From Syntrophobacteraceae bacterium (GTDB lineage Bacteria > Desulfobacterota > Syntrophobacteria > Syntrophobacterales > Syntrophobacteraceae): a stretch of 64,000 nucleotides of DNA. The notes under the pieces were generated by a model, which was given only the letters and a program-made list of their open reading frames with translations, had not been told where the DNA came from and did not search any database. This document shows, one piece after another, positions 7,827 through 16,099 of the stretch (position 1 is its first letter; the number at the start of each line of letters is the position of its first letter). The position numbers and the translations under genes were made by a program. The DNA lies in contig JAGPLX010000004.1 in assembly GCA_018053185.1 (NCBI GenBank), positions 17,967 to 81,966 of the forward strand, written 5' to 3'.

Positions 7827-8894
7827 ATGGAGAAGATTCGATTCCATAAGCATTTTCAAAAATCCTCTTTCCTCAACCCCCTGATGGGCGGCAAATTGGA
7901 TACCCAAAAACTCGAAATCCGAAGGGACCCTCTTACCGGGCGGCAAAGCGTGTTCAACCCAAGCCTCGAGGACAAGGCGGCCTTTTTCTTTGGCGCTTCG
8001 GACCGCGTTCTCATGGAACGACTTGCCCGCGAGAGCGAATCGACATGCTTTCTTTGCGAGGATCGATGGAAACGGACGACCCCGACCTATCCCGACAAGA
8101 CGGTCCCCGGGGGTCGGGTGGTGGTCGGTGAATCGGTTCTCTTTCCCAACCTGTTTCCCATATCCCAGGTGCACGCGGTCCTGCGGGTCGGCTCCAGGCA
8201 CTATCTTCCCCTCGAGGATTTTTCCCCTCGGCTGATTGAGGAGGCGTTCAGGGCAGCGCGAGAATTTGTGGAACACCTCTTCCGCTCGGAGGAAACCGTC
8301 TCTTTTCTCACTCTTAACGGGAACCACCTTGCTCCTGCGGGAGCCAGTATTTTTCATCCTCATTTTCAAGTGCTTGGAAGTGATGTCCCCTTCACTCACG
8401 TGGAAGAACTCCTTGCCCTGGGTACCGAATACAGGCGGAAACACGGCACCGGCTACTGGGCCGATCTGGTGGAAAAAGAGTTCGAACTCGGTGCTCGCTT
8501 CATTGCCGGCACGGGAAGCGTCCACTGGATCACCAGCTTTTCTCCGCAGGGCACCAATGAGGTCCTGGGGATCCTCGCCGGAAAAAGGGATTTTCTTGAA
8601 ATGGAAAGGCAGGATTTTTCCGACCTGGCCCAGGGACTATCGGCCGTTCTCCGAGGGTATGCATCTCTTGGAATTTCGACATTCAATTTTACCCTGTACT
8701 CCGGTCCGCTCGGGGCCGGGGAGGATGTGTTCCCTTGCTTCCTTCGCATCATCTCACGCCAAAATTTCTACGAGAACTATCGCACCGACGACTATTTTTT
8801 ACAGAAGCTTTTGAGAAACGAACTGATTTTGGTTACTCCGGAAAAACTCGCTTCGATCATGCGAAAGAGCTTTGAGTCGGTCGGGAGGGAGTAG
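7827..8894 (+). CDS. GalT-like HIT-superfamily nucleotidyltransferase or phosphorylase
   Basis: 355 aa, the length and layout of a galactose-1-phosphate uridylyltransferase-type protein. It has a zinc-type CxxC (CFLCEDRW, near residue 75) and the active-site loop FHPHFQ (about residue 182), which aligns with the GalT motif HPHGQ. The second His is the nucleotidylated residue; Gly is replaced by Phe. Substrate therefore cannot be assigned: a hexose-1-phosphate nucleotidyltransferase or an ADP-glucose-phosphorylase-like enzyme are both possible. The ATG at 7827 is chosen over 7797 because GGAG lies at the proper distance and the upstream residues look like leader. There are no sugar-pathway neighbours. 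Confidence 0.75.
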   Translation: MEKIRFHKHFQKSSFLNPLMGGKLDTQKLEIRRDPLTGRQSVFNPSLEDKAAFFFGASDRVLMERLARESESTCFLCEDRWKRTTPTYPDKTVPGGRVVVGESVLFPNLFPISQVHAVLRVGSRHYLPLEDFSPRLIEEAFRAAREFVEHLFRSEETVSFLTLNGNHLAPAGASIFHPHFQVLGSDVPFTHVEELLALGTEYRRKHGTGYWADLVEKEFELGARFIAGTGSVHWITSFSPQGTNEVLGILAGKRDFLEMERQDFSDLAQGLSAVLRGYASLGISTFNFTLYSGPLGAGEDVFPCFLRIISRQNFYENYRTDDYFLQKLLRNELILVTPEKLASIMRKSFESVGRE

Positions 8895-8951
8895 TCCGAT
8901 CCCCCGAGCAGTCGGAAGTGAGATTTTGAAGGGAGAGATTTGCCCGGCATC

Positions 8952-8968
8952 CCGGTATGTTTTTTGCA
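8952..8968 (+). promoter_or_regulatory. Candidate sigma-54 promoter
   Basis: CCGGTATGTTTTTTGCA has GG (8954-8955) and GC (8966-8967) separated by exactly 10 nt, with a full TTGCA at -12. The -24 half keeps GG, A and G of TGGCACG with two C-to-T changes. It lies 56 bp upstream of the small secreted protein start at 9024. Confidence 0.5.
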
Positions 8969-9023
8969 AATTAATGAGTCTCTGAGCAATGTGACCAATA
9001 TTTTCGAACTGGAGGTGCTTCAA

Positions 9024-9272
9024 ATGGGTAGAACAATCTCAATGGCGATTGTGGCGGTTTTCCTTCTTTTCATGCTTTCCATTCCCGGAGAAGCGGTTGC
9101 AAAAAAGGGAGGGATCGGGAAAGGAGGAGGTACGAGGGACGAGATCCTGTACCACAGCCATTCGGACAGGAGTTATTCGGGAAAGGAGCAATTTAAGGGA
9201 AAGGGGCATGCCTATGGCCGGGGTCACACCAAAGCCCCCAAGAGCAAGGGTGGGAAAGCAAAAGCCAAATAA
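9024..9272 (+). CDS. Small secreted Gly/Lys-rich basic protein
   Basis: 82 aa. Residues 1-26 form a signal peptide (hydrophobic MAIVAVFLLFML, then a likely cleavage after AVA). The mature part of about 55 residues is very rich in Gly, Lys and His and contains YHSHSDRSYSGKEQ. It has no Cys and no membrane segment. GGAGGTGC at 9010-9017 is a strong ribosome binding site and fixes the ATG at 9024. I do not recognise the family. The composition suggests an extracytoplasmic nucleic-acid- or surface-binding peptide, but that is speculation. A sigma-54-like promoter sits just upstream. Convergent with the L,D-transpeptidase gene. Confidence 0.7.
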   Translation: MGRTISMAIVAVFLLFMLSIPGEAVAKKGGIGKGGGTRDEILYHSHSDRSYSGKEQFKGKGHAYGRGHTKAPKSKGGKAKAK

Positions 9273-9606
9273 TTGCAACAGGAAAAAAAATCGAATAGAC
9301 CTCTTCCCTGCGCAACGAAGAATTCAACGGAAGGTCATGACTTGACTTGCTTTCGGTGCGACATCACAGAACGGGTTGTCATTCCGCCGAACCAGGCTCA
9401 AGTCTCGGGAACAGGCTCCGGACTTGGGTCGGGGATTTTCGGCACGGTCTCGGCCCCTGGTTCCAGTGCGAAGATGTCCGCAGATTTCCTTTTGTAAGCC
9501 CCCGGACCCGGACCCAGCAGCACAGCAGGTTCTTCGCGGTGTTGGCAGGGAGGACCGGGGGCGTAAACACAAGGGGATGAGAACCAAAACTGTATCGATC
9601 GCCGGA
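9273..9606. other. Gap between convergent genes with a large inverted repeat
   Basis: No gene seen. GCCCCCGG (9498-9505) and CCGGGGGC (9555-9562) are perfect inverted copies about 50 nt apart; the match extends to 11 bp with one mismatch. There is no T-run, so it is at best a rho-independent-like pause or an mRNA end-protecting structure. Confidence 0.45.
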
Positions 9607-10398
9607 TCACCGGGTGTCAGACTTGGCGAGGGCGGTGTCGAGGTCCCCCGTGGATTCCACGATGAGGACCTTGGTGCCCAGGTCCGCCCAATTGAAAAGG
9701 GCCTCCGCTGCCGAAAGCGGCAGGTTGATACATCCGTGAGAGCAGTACCCTCCCACCACGTCGCCCCCATGAATCCACACATGGCCGTAGATTCTTAGAG
9801 CCCACGGCATCAGGGCCGGGTAGCCGTAGGCACTCCGATAACTTTTGGACACATGATCGATGTCCTTGGCCAGGACCTTGAATTTGCCCGCCCGCGTCCA
9901 GTTTGACTTTTTCCCGATGCATATGTGCGTGTCGCCGACGAGACGGCCCTTTTCATACCACCCGAGGAAGGGGATGTTCTTGACGATCAGGATGAATTTG
10001 TCCGTATTCGGCTCCAGGGGTAGACGGGCCGGCAGGGGTGAGAAGTTGCTGTGAGCCTTGAAGTCGTTGGGGACTTTGAGGATGTTGCCTTTCTTCAGAT
10101 CTTCCTTGATGTAACGAACGTCCTTGGTGTTAAGCCGGGCAAGGATCTCCCAGCATGCTGGAAGCTCCAGCCCTGCGCGCTCCACACAGAGTTCCGTCAG
10201 CTCATTTTCGTGCAACGGCCGTTGGGTATGGGAAAGATCCGGAGGGGGAACCTCCCTCGGTGCCATGTACCGGGGCCCGCAACCCCACAGCAGTGCGCAA
10301 AGCACCGGTAGGCAGAGCAAAACCCGCGAGGGCCCATCCCCGCCGTCAATCCATGCCTCGAGTAAACCTGCTCTTCCCACGAAGAAAACTCCCGACAC
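9607..10398 (-). CDS. L,D-transpeptidase (YkuD) lipoprotein
   Basis: 263 aa in the open frame. YkuD-family enzymes make 3-3 peptidoglycan cross-links or anchor lipoproteins. The catalytic signature is present near the C-terminus: a conserved HGG followed by SHGCINLP, with the nucleophilic Cys. A LysM-like segment lies at about residues 85-108 (ILARLNTKDVRYIKEDLKKGNILKVP, shortened here in reasoning to its ends). The N-terminal hydrophobic run ends in LLWGC, a lipobox, so the protein is probably lipid-anchored in the outer membrane facing the periplasm. The signal peptide normally starts closer to the hydrophobic run, so the true start may be a downstream TTG or GTG codon. It is a single gene. 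Confidence 0.88.
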   Translation of the reverse strand: MSGVFFVGRAGLLEAWIDGGDGPSRVLLCLPVLCALLWGCGPRYMAPREVPPPDLSHTQRPLHENELTELCVERAGLELPACWEILARLNTKDVRYIKEDLKKGNILKVPNDFKAHSNFSPLPARLPLEPNTDKFILIVKNIPFLGWYEKGRLVGDTHICIGKKSNWTRAGKFKVLAKDIDHVSKSYRSAYGYPALMPWALRIYGHVWIHGGDVVGGYCSHGCINLPLSAAEALFNWADLGTKVLIVESTGDLDTALAKSDTR

Positions 10399-10693
10399 AA
10401 AGTAATTGGTCCCCTTCCGAAAAATCGCTGGAATTCAGTCCCTGCCCAGAGATTATCAATTACCATGCCATCCACTCCAGATACGCCTCCACGGAACGTG
10501 CTGGATTCCCTGCCGTGCGGTCGACGTCCCTGTGAGATCCCGTCCGTCAGTTCAGCGGCCCGTGCTGTCGTTCGGCCTGACGCTTGACATTTCCGACCAC
10601 ATTGCATAAGGTGCCGTGGTATGTCTTTCAGGAAAAGGACGTCGATTGGATCGTTCAAACCGCTTCCTTTTTTCTTCAGGGCCCTGACGGCCT

Positions 10694-12232
10694 ATGCGGC
10701 TGACAATCTTCCGGCGGGTGATTCTTGCCCAGGGCATACTCATCCTCCTCATGCTCGGGCTCAGCCTTTATGCCCTCTCGAACCTCCATGAAATCAACCG
10801 GCTTCATGCCGGGATCCTAACTGTGGATCTCGCCTGCATTCGAGAAGAGAAGGAGCTCCTCAGGATCTTCCTGGCCGAAATACGCAATGCGGAGAAATTC
10901 CTTTTATTCCATGACGAGGTTTTCCGGGAAAACCTCCGCCGGGGGAGCAAGGACTTCGAGGAAACCCTGACCCGCGTCGCTGCCCTGGTGGATACGGAAC
11001 GGGAGCGGGAGCTCGCAACGGAGGTCGCGGACCTCCACTCCCACTACCACGAGGAGCTCGTTGCGGCCTATGCCGACAAGGTTCGTTGGGAACAGGTCAA
11101 AGAGATGATCAGCGATGGCCTCATTGAAAGGGCCAACGAGCTCATTCGCCTCCGGGAGCAGATCGTGGCGGCCAAGACGAAGCAGGCTCAAGATCGCTCC
11201 GCCCTGGCGGCTTACATTATGGGTTGGTTGTCGGCCGGAGGCATTGCCGTTGCGCTGATCCTTGCCTATTTCCATGCTCGCGGTATCAGCGGCCCGCTCG
11301 AAGAACTTGCCCGAGAGATGCAGCAGGTGGCAAAAGGGGAATTCTCACGATCGCTGAACCTGAGAGCTCCGCGGGAGGTCCAGGAGCTTGCCGCAAACTT
11401 CAATCGGATGACTGAAGAGCTGGCCCAAATCGAAAGGATGAAAGATGACTTCACTGCTCATGTCTCCCACGAACTGCGAACTCCACTGACGGCAATCCGC
11501 GAGGGTGCCGCTCTGCTGCTCGAGAGGATCCCGGGTCCCCTCACGGCTTCGCAGTCGGAAGTGCTCGAGGTGGTTCGCAGCCATACGGAGCGCCTTTTCC
11601 GCAGCATCTCCGCCATTCTCGACCTGTCCAAGATGGAAGCGAAAATGATGGAGTACCAGTTTACGGCATGCGATCTTTGTGCTCTGATCGCAAGATGCGT
11701 CGAGGAGTCGCGACTTGTGGCCGTCAAGCGGCAAATTGAACTTCGCTACGAACCTGCATCCGAACTCCCCTTGCTCATGATGGACGAGGTGAGAATGCGG
11801 CAGGTGGTTGAAAACCTTTTGAGTAATGCGCTGAAATTCACCCCGGAAGGAGGCGAGGTCCACCTATGGACTCGTCTCAGAGAAGGCGGAAACGGCCTTG
11901 AAGTCGAGGTCAATATTCGCGACACGGGGGAAGGGATCCCTCCGCAGGAGATCCAGCGGATTTTTCAACGCTATTATCAGCCTCCCCAGCTGGGGAGCCG
12001 GCGTCGGCAGGGTACCGGGCTGGGGCTTGCCATTGCCCGCCATATCGTGGAGGCTCACGGCGGCAGGATCTGGGCGGAAAGCGAGCCCGGCAAAGGAGCG
12101 ACCTTTACCTTTACACTGCCCATATCTTCTGATCCTCTTACAATCACGGCTGCCGGGCCGAGTGCATCACCCCGGCCGGAGAGCAGGCAAACGAACGGGA
12201 ACGGAACCAGCGATGAGACACGGTCTTCTTGA
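10694..12232 (+). CDS. Sensor histidine kinase, QseE/GlrK-like
   Basis: 512 aa inner-membrane kinase. TM1 is at about 8-28, followed by a periplasmic helical sensor of about 145 residues, TM2 at about 173-193 and HAMP at about 194-246. A HisKA domain has the phospho-acceptor His259 (HVSHELRTPLT). The HATPase domain has the N box (NLLSNALKFTP), G1 (DTGEGIPP) and G2 (GTGLGLAI). A proline/serine tail follows. It lies directly upstream of a lipoprotein and a sigma-54 response regulator, the QseE-QseG-QseF order of enterobacteria. The signal is unknown. Its 3' end overlaps the lipoprotein gene by 20 bp, indicating co-translation. Confidence 0.92.
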   Translation: MRLTIFRRVILAQGILILLMLGLSLYALSNLHEINRLHAGILTVDLACIREEKELLRIFLAEIRNAEKFLLFHDEVFRENLRRGSKDFEETLTRVAALVDTERERELATEVADLHSHYHEELVAAYADKVRWEQVKEMISDGLIERANELIRLREQIVAAKTKQAQDRSALAAYIMGWLSAGGIAVALILAYFHARGISGPLEELAREMQQVAKGEFSRSLNLRAPREVQELAANFNRMTEELAQIERMKDDFTAHVSHELRTPLTAIREGAALLLERIPGPLTASQSEVLEVVRSHTERLFRSISAILDLSKMEAKMMEYQFTACDLCALIARCVEESRLVAVKRQIELRYEPASELPLLMMDEVRMRQVVENLLSNALKFTPEGGEVHLWTRLREGGNGLEVEVNIRDTGEGIPPQEIQRIFQRYYQPPQLGSRRRQGTGLGLAIARHIVEAHGGRIWAESEPGKGATFTFTLPISSDPLTITAAGPSASPRPESRQTNGNGTSDETRSS

Positions 12233-12794
12233 TTGCATCCTGGCGGGACTTTTGTTTTTCCTAATATTTTCCATTGCCGGATGCGGGGGTCCTTCCAAGT
12301 CGACAGTGGCGGGACGAGAGGCGCCGATCTTTCCTCCCCAGGAACCCATGGAGAGCGGTGATTATGCCGGATTTCTGGAAGAGAACCGGGATGCGATCGA
12401 GGAATGCACGAATCCGCTTCACTGCCAGGAGGCCTTGTTCAACCTGGGTTTCCTTCATGCCTATTCCAAGAGTCCATACTACAATCCCGCGAAAGCCCTG
12501 TGGTATTTTGAAGAGATTATAAGGAAATACCCAGGGAGTTCCTACGCTTACCAGGCGGGGTTGCTGGTGGATCTCCTTCGATCAGGCATGACGTCCGAGG
12601 ACAGACGACGGCACCTCCAGGGAGTGCTCAAGTCGCGGGAGGCGGAGCTCCGATCCCGTGAGTCCCGGCTAAAGGGCCTGGACGAAGAAATCAAGTCCAA
12701 GGAGACAGCTATTGAAGAGCTGAATGAGCGGCTCCAGCGCTCGCGCGAGATCGATATGAAGATGGACCGGAAAGAACGCGAGCTGCTGCAATAA
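12213..12794 (+). CDS. QseG/YfhG-like lipoprotein between kinase and regulator
   Basis: 193 aa. The signal peptide ends in the lipobox IAGC with Cys24 as the lipidation site, so it should be an anchored lipoprotein. Residues 45-115 are helical and TPR-like (HCQEALFNLGFLHAY and later ALWYFEEIIRKYP). The C-terminal 70 residues form a charged coiled coil (SREAELRSRESRLKGLDEEI). Position and architecture match QseG, which in enterobacteria activates the QseE sensor from the outer membrane. Similarity is by context and layout, not strong sequence identity. The start at 12213 is set by the signal peptide; the frame is open far upstream inside the kinase gene. Confidence 0.82.
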   Translation: MRHGLLDCILAGLLFFLIFSIAGCGGPSKSTVAGREAPIFPPQEPMESGDYAGFLEENRDAIEECTNPLHCQEALFNLGFLHAYSKSPYYNPAKALWYFEEIIRKYPGSSYAYQAGLLVDLLRSGMTSEDRRRHLQGVLKSREAELRSRESRLKGLDEEIKSKETAIEELNERLQRSREIDMKMDRKERELLQ

Positions 12795-12807
12795 GGTGTG
12801 GCCCCAC

Positions 12808-14223
12808 ATGCCCGGAGAAAAAATCCTTATTGTAGACGACGACAAGGGTCTGTTGATGCTTATGAAGACCCGCCTCGAAGCGGCCGGCTACCTCGTCGCT
12901 CAGGCCGAAGGGGGTGAGGATGCCCTGAGTGCCGCTCAGGAGGATATCTTCCATGTGGCGATCCTCGACCTCAAGTTGGACGATATGGACGGCATCACTC
13001 TCATGGAGAGACTGCTCCACATCCAGCCCCATCTGCCCGTGATCATTCTCAGTGCCTATGGGACCATTGCCAGTGCCGTCGATGCCACCAAAAAGGGTGC
13101 CTACGATTTCCTCACGAAACCGTTTGAGGCCCGGGACCTGCTCAATCGACTGGAAAAGGCCCTCGAGGTCGGCAGACTCAAAGCCGAGGTGGACAGACTG
13201 CGACTGCTTGTTCGCGAGCGTTACCATTTCGACGGCATCATCGCTTCCAGCGAAAAAATGCAGCAGGTACTCCGTCAGGTCGCTCAGATCGCTCCCACCG
13301 ACTCCACGGTCTGCCTCTATGGAGAGAGCGGAACCGGTAAGGAACTCATCGCCAAGGCGATTCACCTGAGCAGCCCGCGCTCCGGTGAGCCCTTTGTGGC
13401 AATCAACTGCGGAGCCATCCCCGAGGGACTGCTGGAAAGCGAGCTCTTCGGCCACGTAAAAGGCGCGTTTACCGGGGCAAGCCAACCGAAAAAAGGGCTC
13501 CTCCAGCAGGCGGACAGGGGGACACTCTTCATGGATGAGATCGCCGAACTCACCCCGCCTCTCCAGGTGAAGCTCCTCCGGGTTTTCCAGGAGCACGAAT
13601 TCTATCCAGTGGGTGGAGTGAAGCCGGCCAAGGTGGACATCCGTCTCATTGCGGCCACCAACCAGGATTTATGGAAGGCGATTCGTGACGGCAAGTTCCG
13701 GGAAGACCTCTACTACCGGATTCACGTCATTCCCATATACCTGCCGCCCCTCCGAGAGCGTCTCGAGGATATCCCGGTGCTGACCCAGCATTTCCTCCAA
13801 CATTTTAGCCGTGAAATGGGCAAGAACATCGAGGGGATTGATCCCGAAGCGTTGCGTTGCATCATGGCGCATCGTTGGCCCGGCAACATTCGCGAGCTTA
13901 TGAACGTAATCGAAAGAGCTGTCGCACTTGCCGATCACGGCAGGATCACTTGTGCTCATCTCCTTCTGGGGCAGGAGGGGAAGCCGACCCCGCCAGTCGG
14001 TCACGCCCGGATTCCGTCCCTCAACGAGGCACGCGAGGAATTCGAAAGGGCCTACCTCACCCGCCTGCTTGACTCCACCCGCGGCAATGTATCGCGGGCT
14101 GCGGCCGTGGCGGGCCGCTACCGGGCGGAGTTCTATAAACTACTGCGCAAACACGGAGTCGATCCTTCGGTGTTCAAGGATCCGTCCCCGTCCAAGGATG
14201 GCCGTGAACCCACCTCCCCCTGA
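12808..14223 (+). CDS. Sigma-54-dependent response regulator, QseF/GlrR-like
   Basis: 471 aa. The receiver domain (1-115) has acidic residues DDD at 10-12, phospho-acceptor Asp54 and a conserved LTKP Lys. The AAA+ domain has Walker A GESGTGKE (172-179) and an intact GAFTGA loop (219-224), which contacts sigma-54, so it can activate sigma-54 RNA polymerase. A Fis-type HTH lies at about 430-455 (GNVSRAAAVAGRYRAEFYKLL). AAGGTG at 12793-12798 supports the ATG at 12808 over the GTG at 12796. It is the last gene of the qseEGF-like operon. A sigma-54 promoter and a dyad lie in the gap immediately downstream. Confidence 0.94.
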   Translation: MPGEKILIVDDDKGLLMLMKTRLEAAGYLVAQAEGGEDALSAAQEDIFHVAILDLKLDDMDGITLMERLLHIQPHLPVIILSAYGTIASAVDATKKGAYDFLTKPFEARDLLNRLEKALEVGRLKAEVDRLRLLVRERYHFDGIIASSEKMQQVLRQVAQIAPTDSTVCLYGESGTGKELIAKAIHLSSPRSGEPFVAINCGAIPEGLLESELFGHVKGAFTGASQPKKGLLQQADRGTLFMDEIAELTPPLQVKLLRVFQEHEFYPVGGVKPAKVDIRLIAATNQDLWKAIRDGKFREDLYYRIHVIPIYLPPLRERLEDIPVLTQHFLQHFSREMGKNIEGIDPEALRCIMAHRWPGNIRELMNVIERAVALADHGRITCAHLLLGQEGKPTPPVGHARIPSLNEAREEFERAYLTRLLDSTRGNVSRAAAVAGRYRAEFYKLLRKHGVDPSVFKDPSPSKDGREPTSP

Positions 14224-14508
14224 CCCCCGCTGAAACGCCGATTCTCCGGAGTCTTTCCTTCTTTGTCTGTTGCCGCCATCGTCTCTTCTGTCCACCCGCG
14301 AACGCAAACATCCGGGGTTATGTTTCCCATTTCTTTCTTCCCCTCGGATGCCTGCGTTCTGGGCATGAAGGAGGGTAAATTGTGTGAGAAAACTACTCTC
14401 CTATCAGAGCAAGATGGATGCCATTTGGTCAACGACCCGCATTCCTGTCTTAGCCCCAGCCTGGAGTAGCATTCGGCAAAACGTTCCGTTGTTTGAAGTG
14501 AATGTAGA

Positions 14509-14528
14509 GTGTAGGGTTTTCCCTACAC
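14509..14528. promoter_or_regulatory. Perfect dyad, candidate enhancer (UAS) for the sigma-54 activator
   Basis: GTGTAGGG (14509-14516), a TTTT spacer, then CCCTACAC (14521-14528). The dyad is perfect. Its centre lies about 205 bp upstream of the -24 element, within the range used by bacterial enhancer-binding proteins. It differs from the E. coli GlrR box (TGTC-N10-GACA). It could alternatively be an RNA hairpin, but no T-run follows it. Confidence 0.55.
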
Positions 14529-14722
14529 CGCTGAAGGACTTTGCCTACAGAGAAACCGGTCTCCTTGCCGTCGAGGGGAAGGGCTGGGCCGGAGATGCCT
14601 CTTTCATCCAAAGTCGTACAAAATCTTCCCCTTGTTGGGAGGGGCTGTGCTGTGGGTGAAATGCGGATCGTGGACAGGTTCTCCTTGGATCATCTCATCG
14701 CAAGAATTGCCGGGAACCACGC

Positions 14723-14738
14723 TGGCACACGACTTGCT
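14723..14738 (+). promoter_or_regulatory. Near-consensus sigma-54 promoter
   Basis: TGGCACACGACTTGCT matches TGGCAC-N5-TTGCW exactly. GG (14724-14725) and GC (14736-14737) are 10 nt apart. It lies on the plus strand, 193 bp upstream of the secreted protein gene at 14932. Confidence 0.78.
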
Positions 14739-14931
14739 CTGGTACGCACAGGTGGGCGGGTGCGGCCGGATCCGACGGTTGCTCGATGCTTGCTGCCGCG
14801 TCCATTTTCCTGTCCGGCGCATGGTCGCAGTGAGGCGCATCATGTCCCTGCGCACATCGGGGAGGTAATTCCTCAGGCGGAAATGGGCTGAACCCTTATG
14901 TTTTTTCGGTCAATACTTTAAGGAGGAAGGT

Positions 14932-15639
14932 ATGTGCGGAAAGCCAGTGAAAAGGATTGTGATGTCGGGGATGGTAAATCTTCTCTTTGTGACTACGGCG
15001 TTTGCGGGGGCGCCCTGGTCCCTCTTTGGTGAAGCTCGGAGCGTAAAGGAAGGGATGAAGCCGAATCCATGGGCAGTAGAACTGAGCTCGAGGTGCCCAC
15101 CGGAGAGCCTGAATTGTCTTCCGGACGACAGTCTCACGTACTCGGGCATCACCTTCAATGCTCCCAACAAGCGGCTTTCTTTTGCCGACATCCACAGGCT
15201 ATCCACCTCGTACAAAATCGAGGAGGGGGACTGCCGAGGAGGTTCGCCCAGGTTTTCCATCGGCATCGACACGGACGGGGACGGCAAGGTGAACGGGCAT
15301 GTCTTTGTATACTTGGGGCCCACCCCGGATTTTACAGGATGCACTATTGGAAGGTGGGAAGAGACCGGCAACCTCATCGGCGGTGCTGACGCCCGCTTCG
15401 ATATCTCACAGCTCGTTGCCGGCAGCCCCTACATGGCGTATGCGGATGCACTGACGGCTCTGGGGAACATGGCCGAACGCCCTGTTTTATACGTCATGCT
15501 GGTAGCAGACGGGGGTTGGGCAGCCGATCAGGTCATTATCGTGGACAATGTGCGGGTCAACAATTTCAGACTGACGGCAAAGGGCTTCAAGAAGAATTTA
15601 AAGAGTCAGATGTCACCGGCGGAGCCGGTGGCCCGGTAA
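14932..15639 (+). CDS. Secreted protein with a Ca-binding-like DxDxDG loop
   Basis: 235 aa. A signal peptide covers about residues 8-27 (MVNLLFVTTAFAGA). The mature protein has four early Cys that could form disulfides and a DTDGDGKVNG loop at 113-122, similar to EF-hand and dockerin-type Ca2+ loops. Downstream residues look beta-rich (VFVYLGPTPDFTGC, PVLYVMLVADGGW), as in small extracellular beta-sandwich proteins. I do not recognise a family. AAGGAGGAAGGT just before the ATG is a very strong ribosome binding site. The sigma-54 promoter upstream and the neighbouring sigma-54 activator suggest it is a regulated target. Its role is unknown. Confidence 0.75.
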   Translation: MCGKPVKRIVMSGMVNLLFVTTAFAGAPWSLFGEARSVKEGMKPNPWAVELSSRCPPESLNCLPDDSLTYSGITFNAPNKRLSFADIHRLSTSYKIEEGDCRGGSPRFSIGIDTDGDGKVNGHVFVYLGPTPDFTGCTIGRWEETGNLIGGADARFDISQLVAGSPYMAYADALTALGNMAERPVLYVMLVADGGWAADQVIIVDNVRVNNFRLTAKGFKKNLKSQMSPAEPVAR

Positions 15640-15718
15640 ATCGTGAACTGCTCAAAGCGGTTAGGGATCCTTGGGGCGGTTTCACACCATCGACCATGTC
15701 CGGCACGCCACACACGAC

Positions 15719-15743
15719 ACCCCGGCAGGTTTTAAGCCGGGGT
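15719..15743. repeat. GC palindrome ACCCCGGC...GCCGGGGT
   Basis: Perfect 8-bp stem (15719-15726 / 15736-15743) with a 9-nt loop. A weak T-rich stretch (CTTTAATCTTT) follows. It may serve as the terminator of the secreted protein gene 80 bp upstream, and it shares its core with the hairpin at 15900. Confidence 0.55.
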
Positions 15744-15773
15744 CCGGTGCTTTAATCTTTGAAGAATAAAAAA

Positions 15774-15811
15774 ACATGGATCTCGGCTCATGAGCGCTGC
15801 CGGAATGACGA
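15774..15811 (-). repeat. Degenerate REP-like element (GTCATTCCGGC ... ATCCATGT)
   Basis: Read on the minus strand this is GTCATTCCGGC, a short palindrome, then GAGATCCATGT. It resembles the widespread GTCATTCC..GC / GC..GGAATCCATGT intergenic repeats of Proteobacteria and Desulfobacterota. Only one copy is in the window, so family membership is inferred. Confidence 0.4.
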
Positions 15812-15899
15812 GATGGCGGCCTGTCCTTTAAGTGGAGAACTGAACCGCCTTGAAGCGCAGAACTTTAATACATTTCCGGAACCGTCAAACTCCGGGAGT

Positions 15900-15916
15900 C
15901 CCCGGCAAAGCCGGGG
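15900..15916. repeat. GC palindrome CCCCGGC-AAA-GCCGGGG
   Basis: Perfect 7-bp stem with an AAA loop. It has the same core as the element at 15719-15743, which suggests a repeated family. Confidence 0.6.
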
Positions 15917-16099
15917 GTTACCCAAATGAAATTAGAGAGGGCATCCCCGGGGAAGGGTTCGACAGGCTCTCAGCTGAAGATTCCAGAAACTCGGAGGCAA
16001 CCCTGAGGGGAAAAGGATCCTTCGGGACGATTTCGAAGGGTCGAGAGACGGGTTGAATCGTTCATCGGCACGAGGATAAAGAGAAAAAAAGGAGCAGGG

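Larger units (their letters stand above)
14224..14931. other. 700-bp regulatory gap downstream of the sigma-54 regulator
   Basis: No protein gene is convincing; the short frames here lack ribosome binding sites and give unlike translations. The gap does hold a perfect 8-bp dyad at 14509-14528 and a near-consensus sigma-54 promoter at 14723-14738, about 195 bp apart. This is the classic enhancer-plus-promoter arrangement. Confidence 0.6.
15640..16099. other. Gap with a cluster of palindromic repeats
   Basis: No gene. Three palindromic elements occur in 230 bp (15719-15743, 15774-15811, 15900-15916), with a further CCCCGGGG at 15945-15952. A ribosome binding site (AAAAGGAGCAGGG) for the next gene ends the gap. 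Confidence 0.6.
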
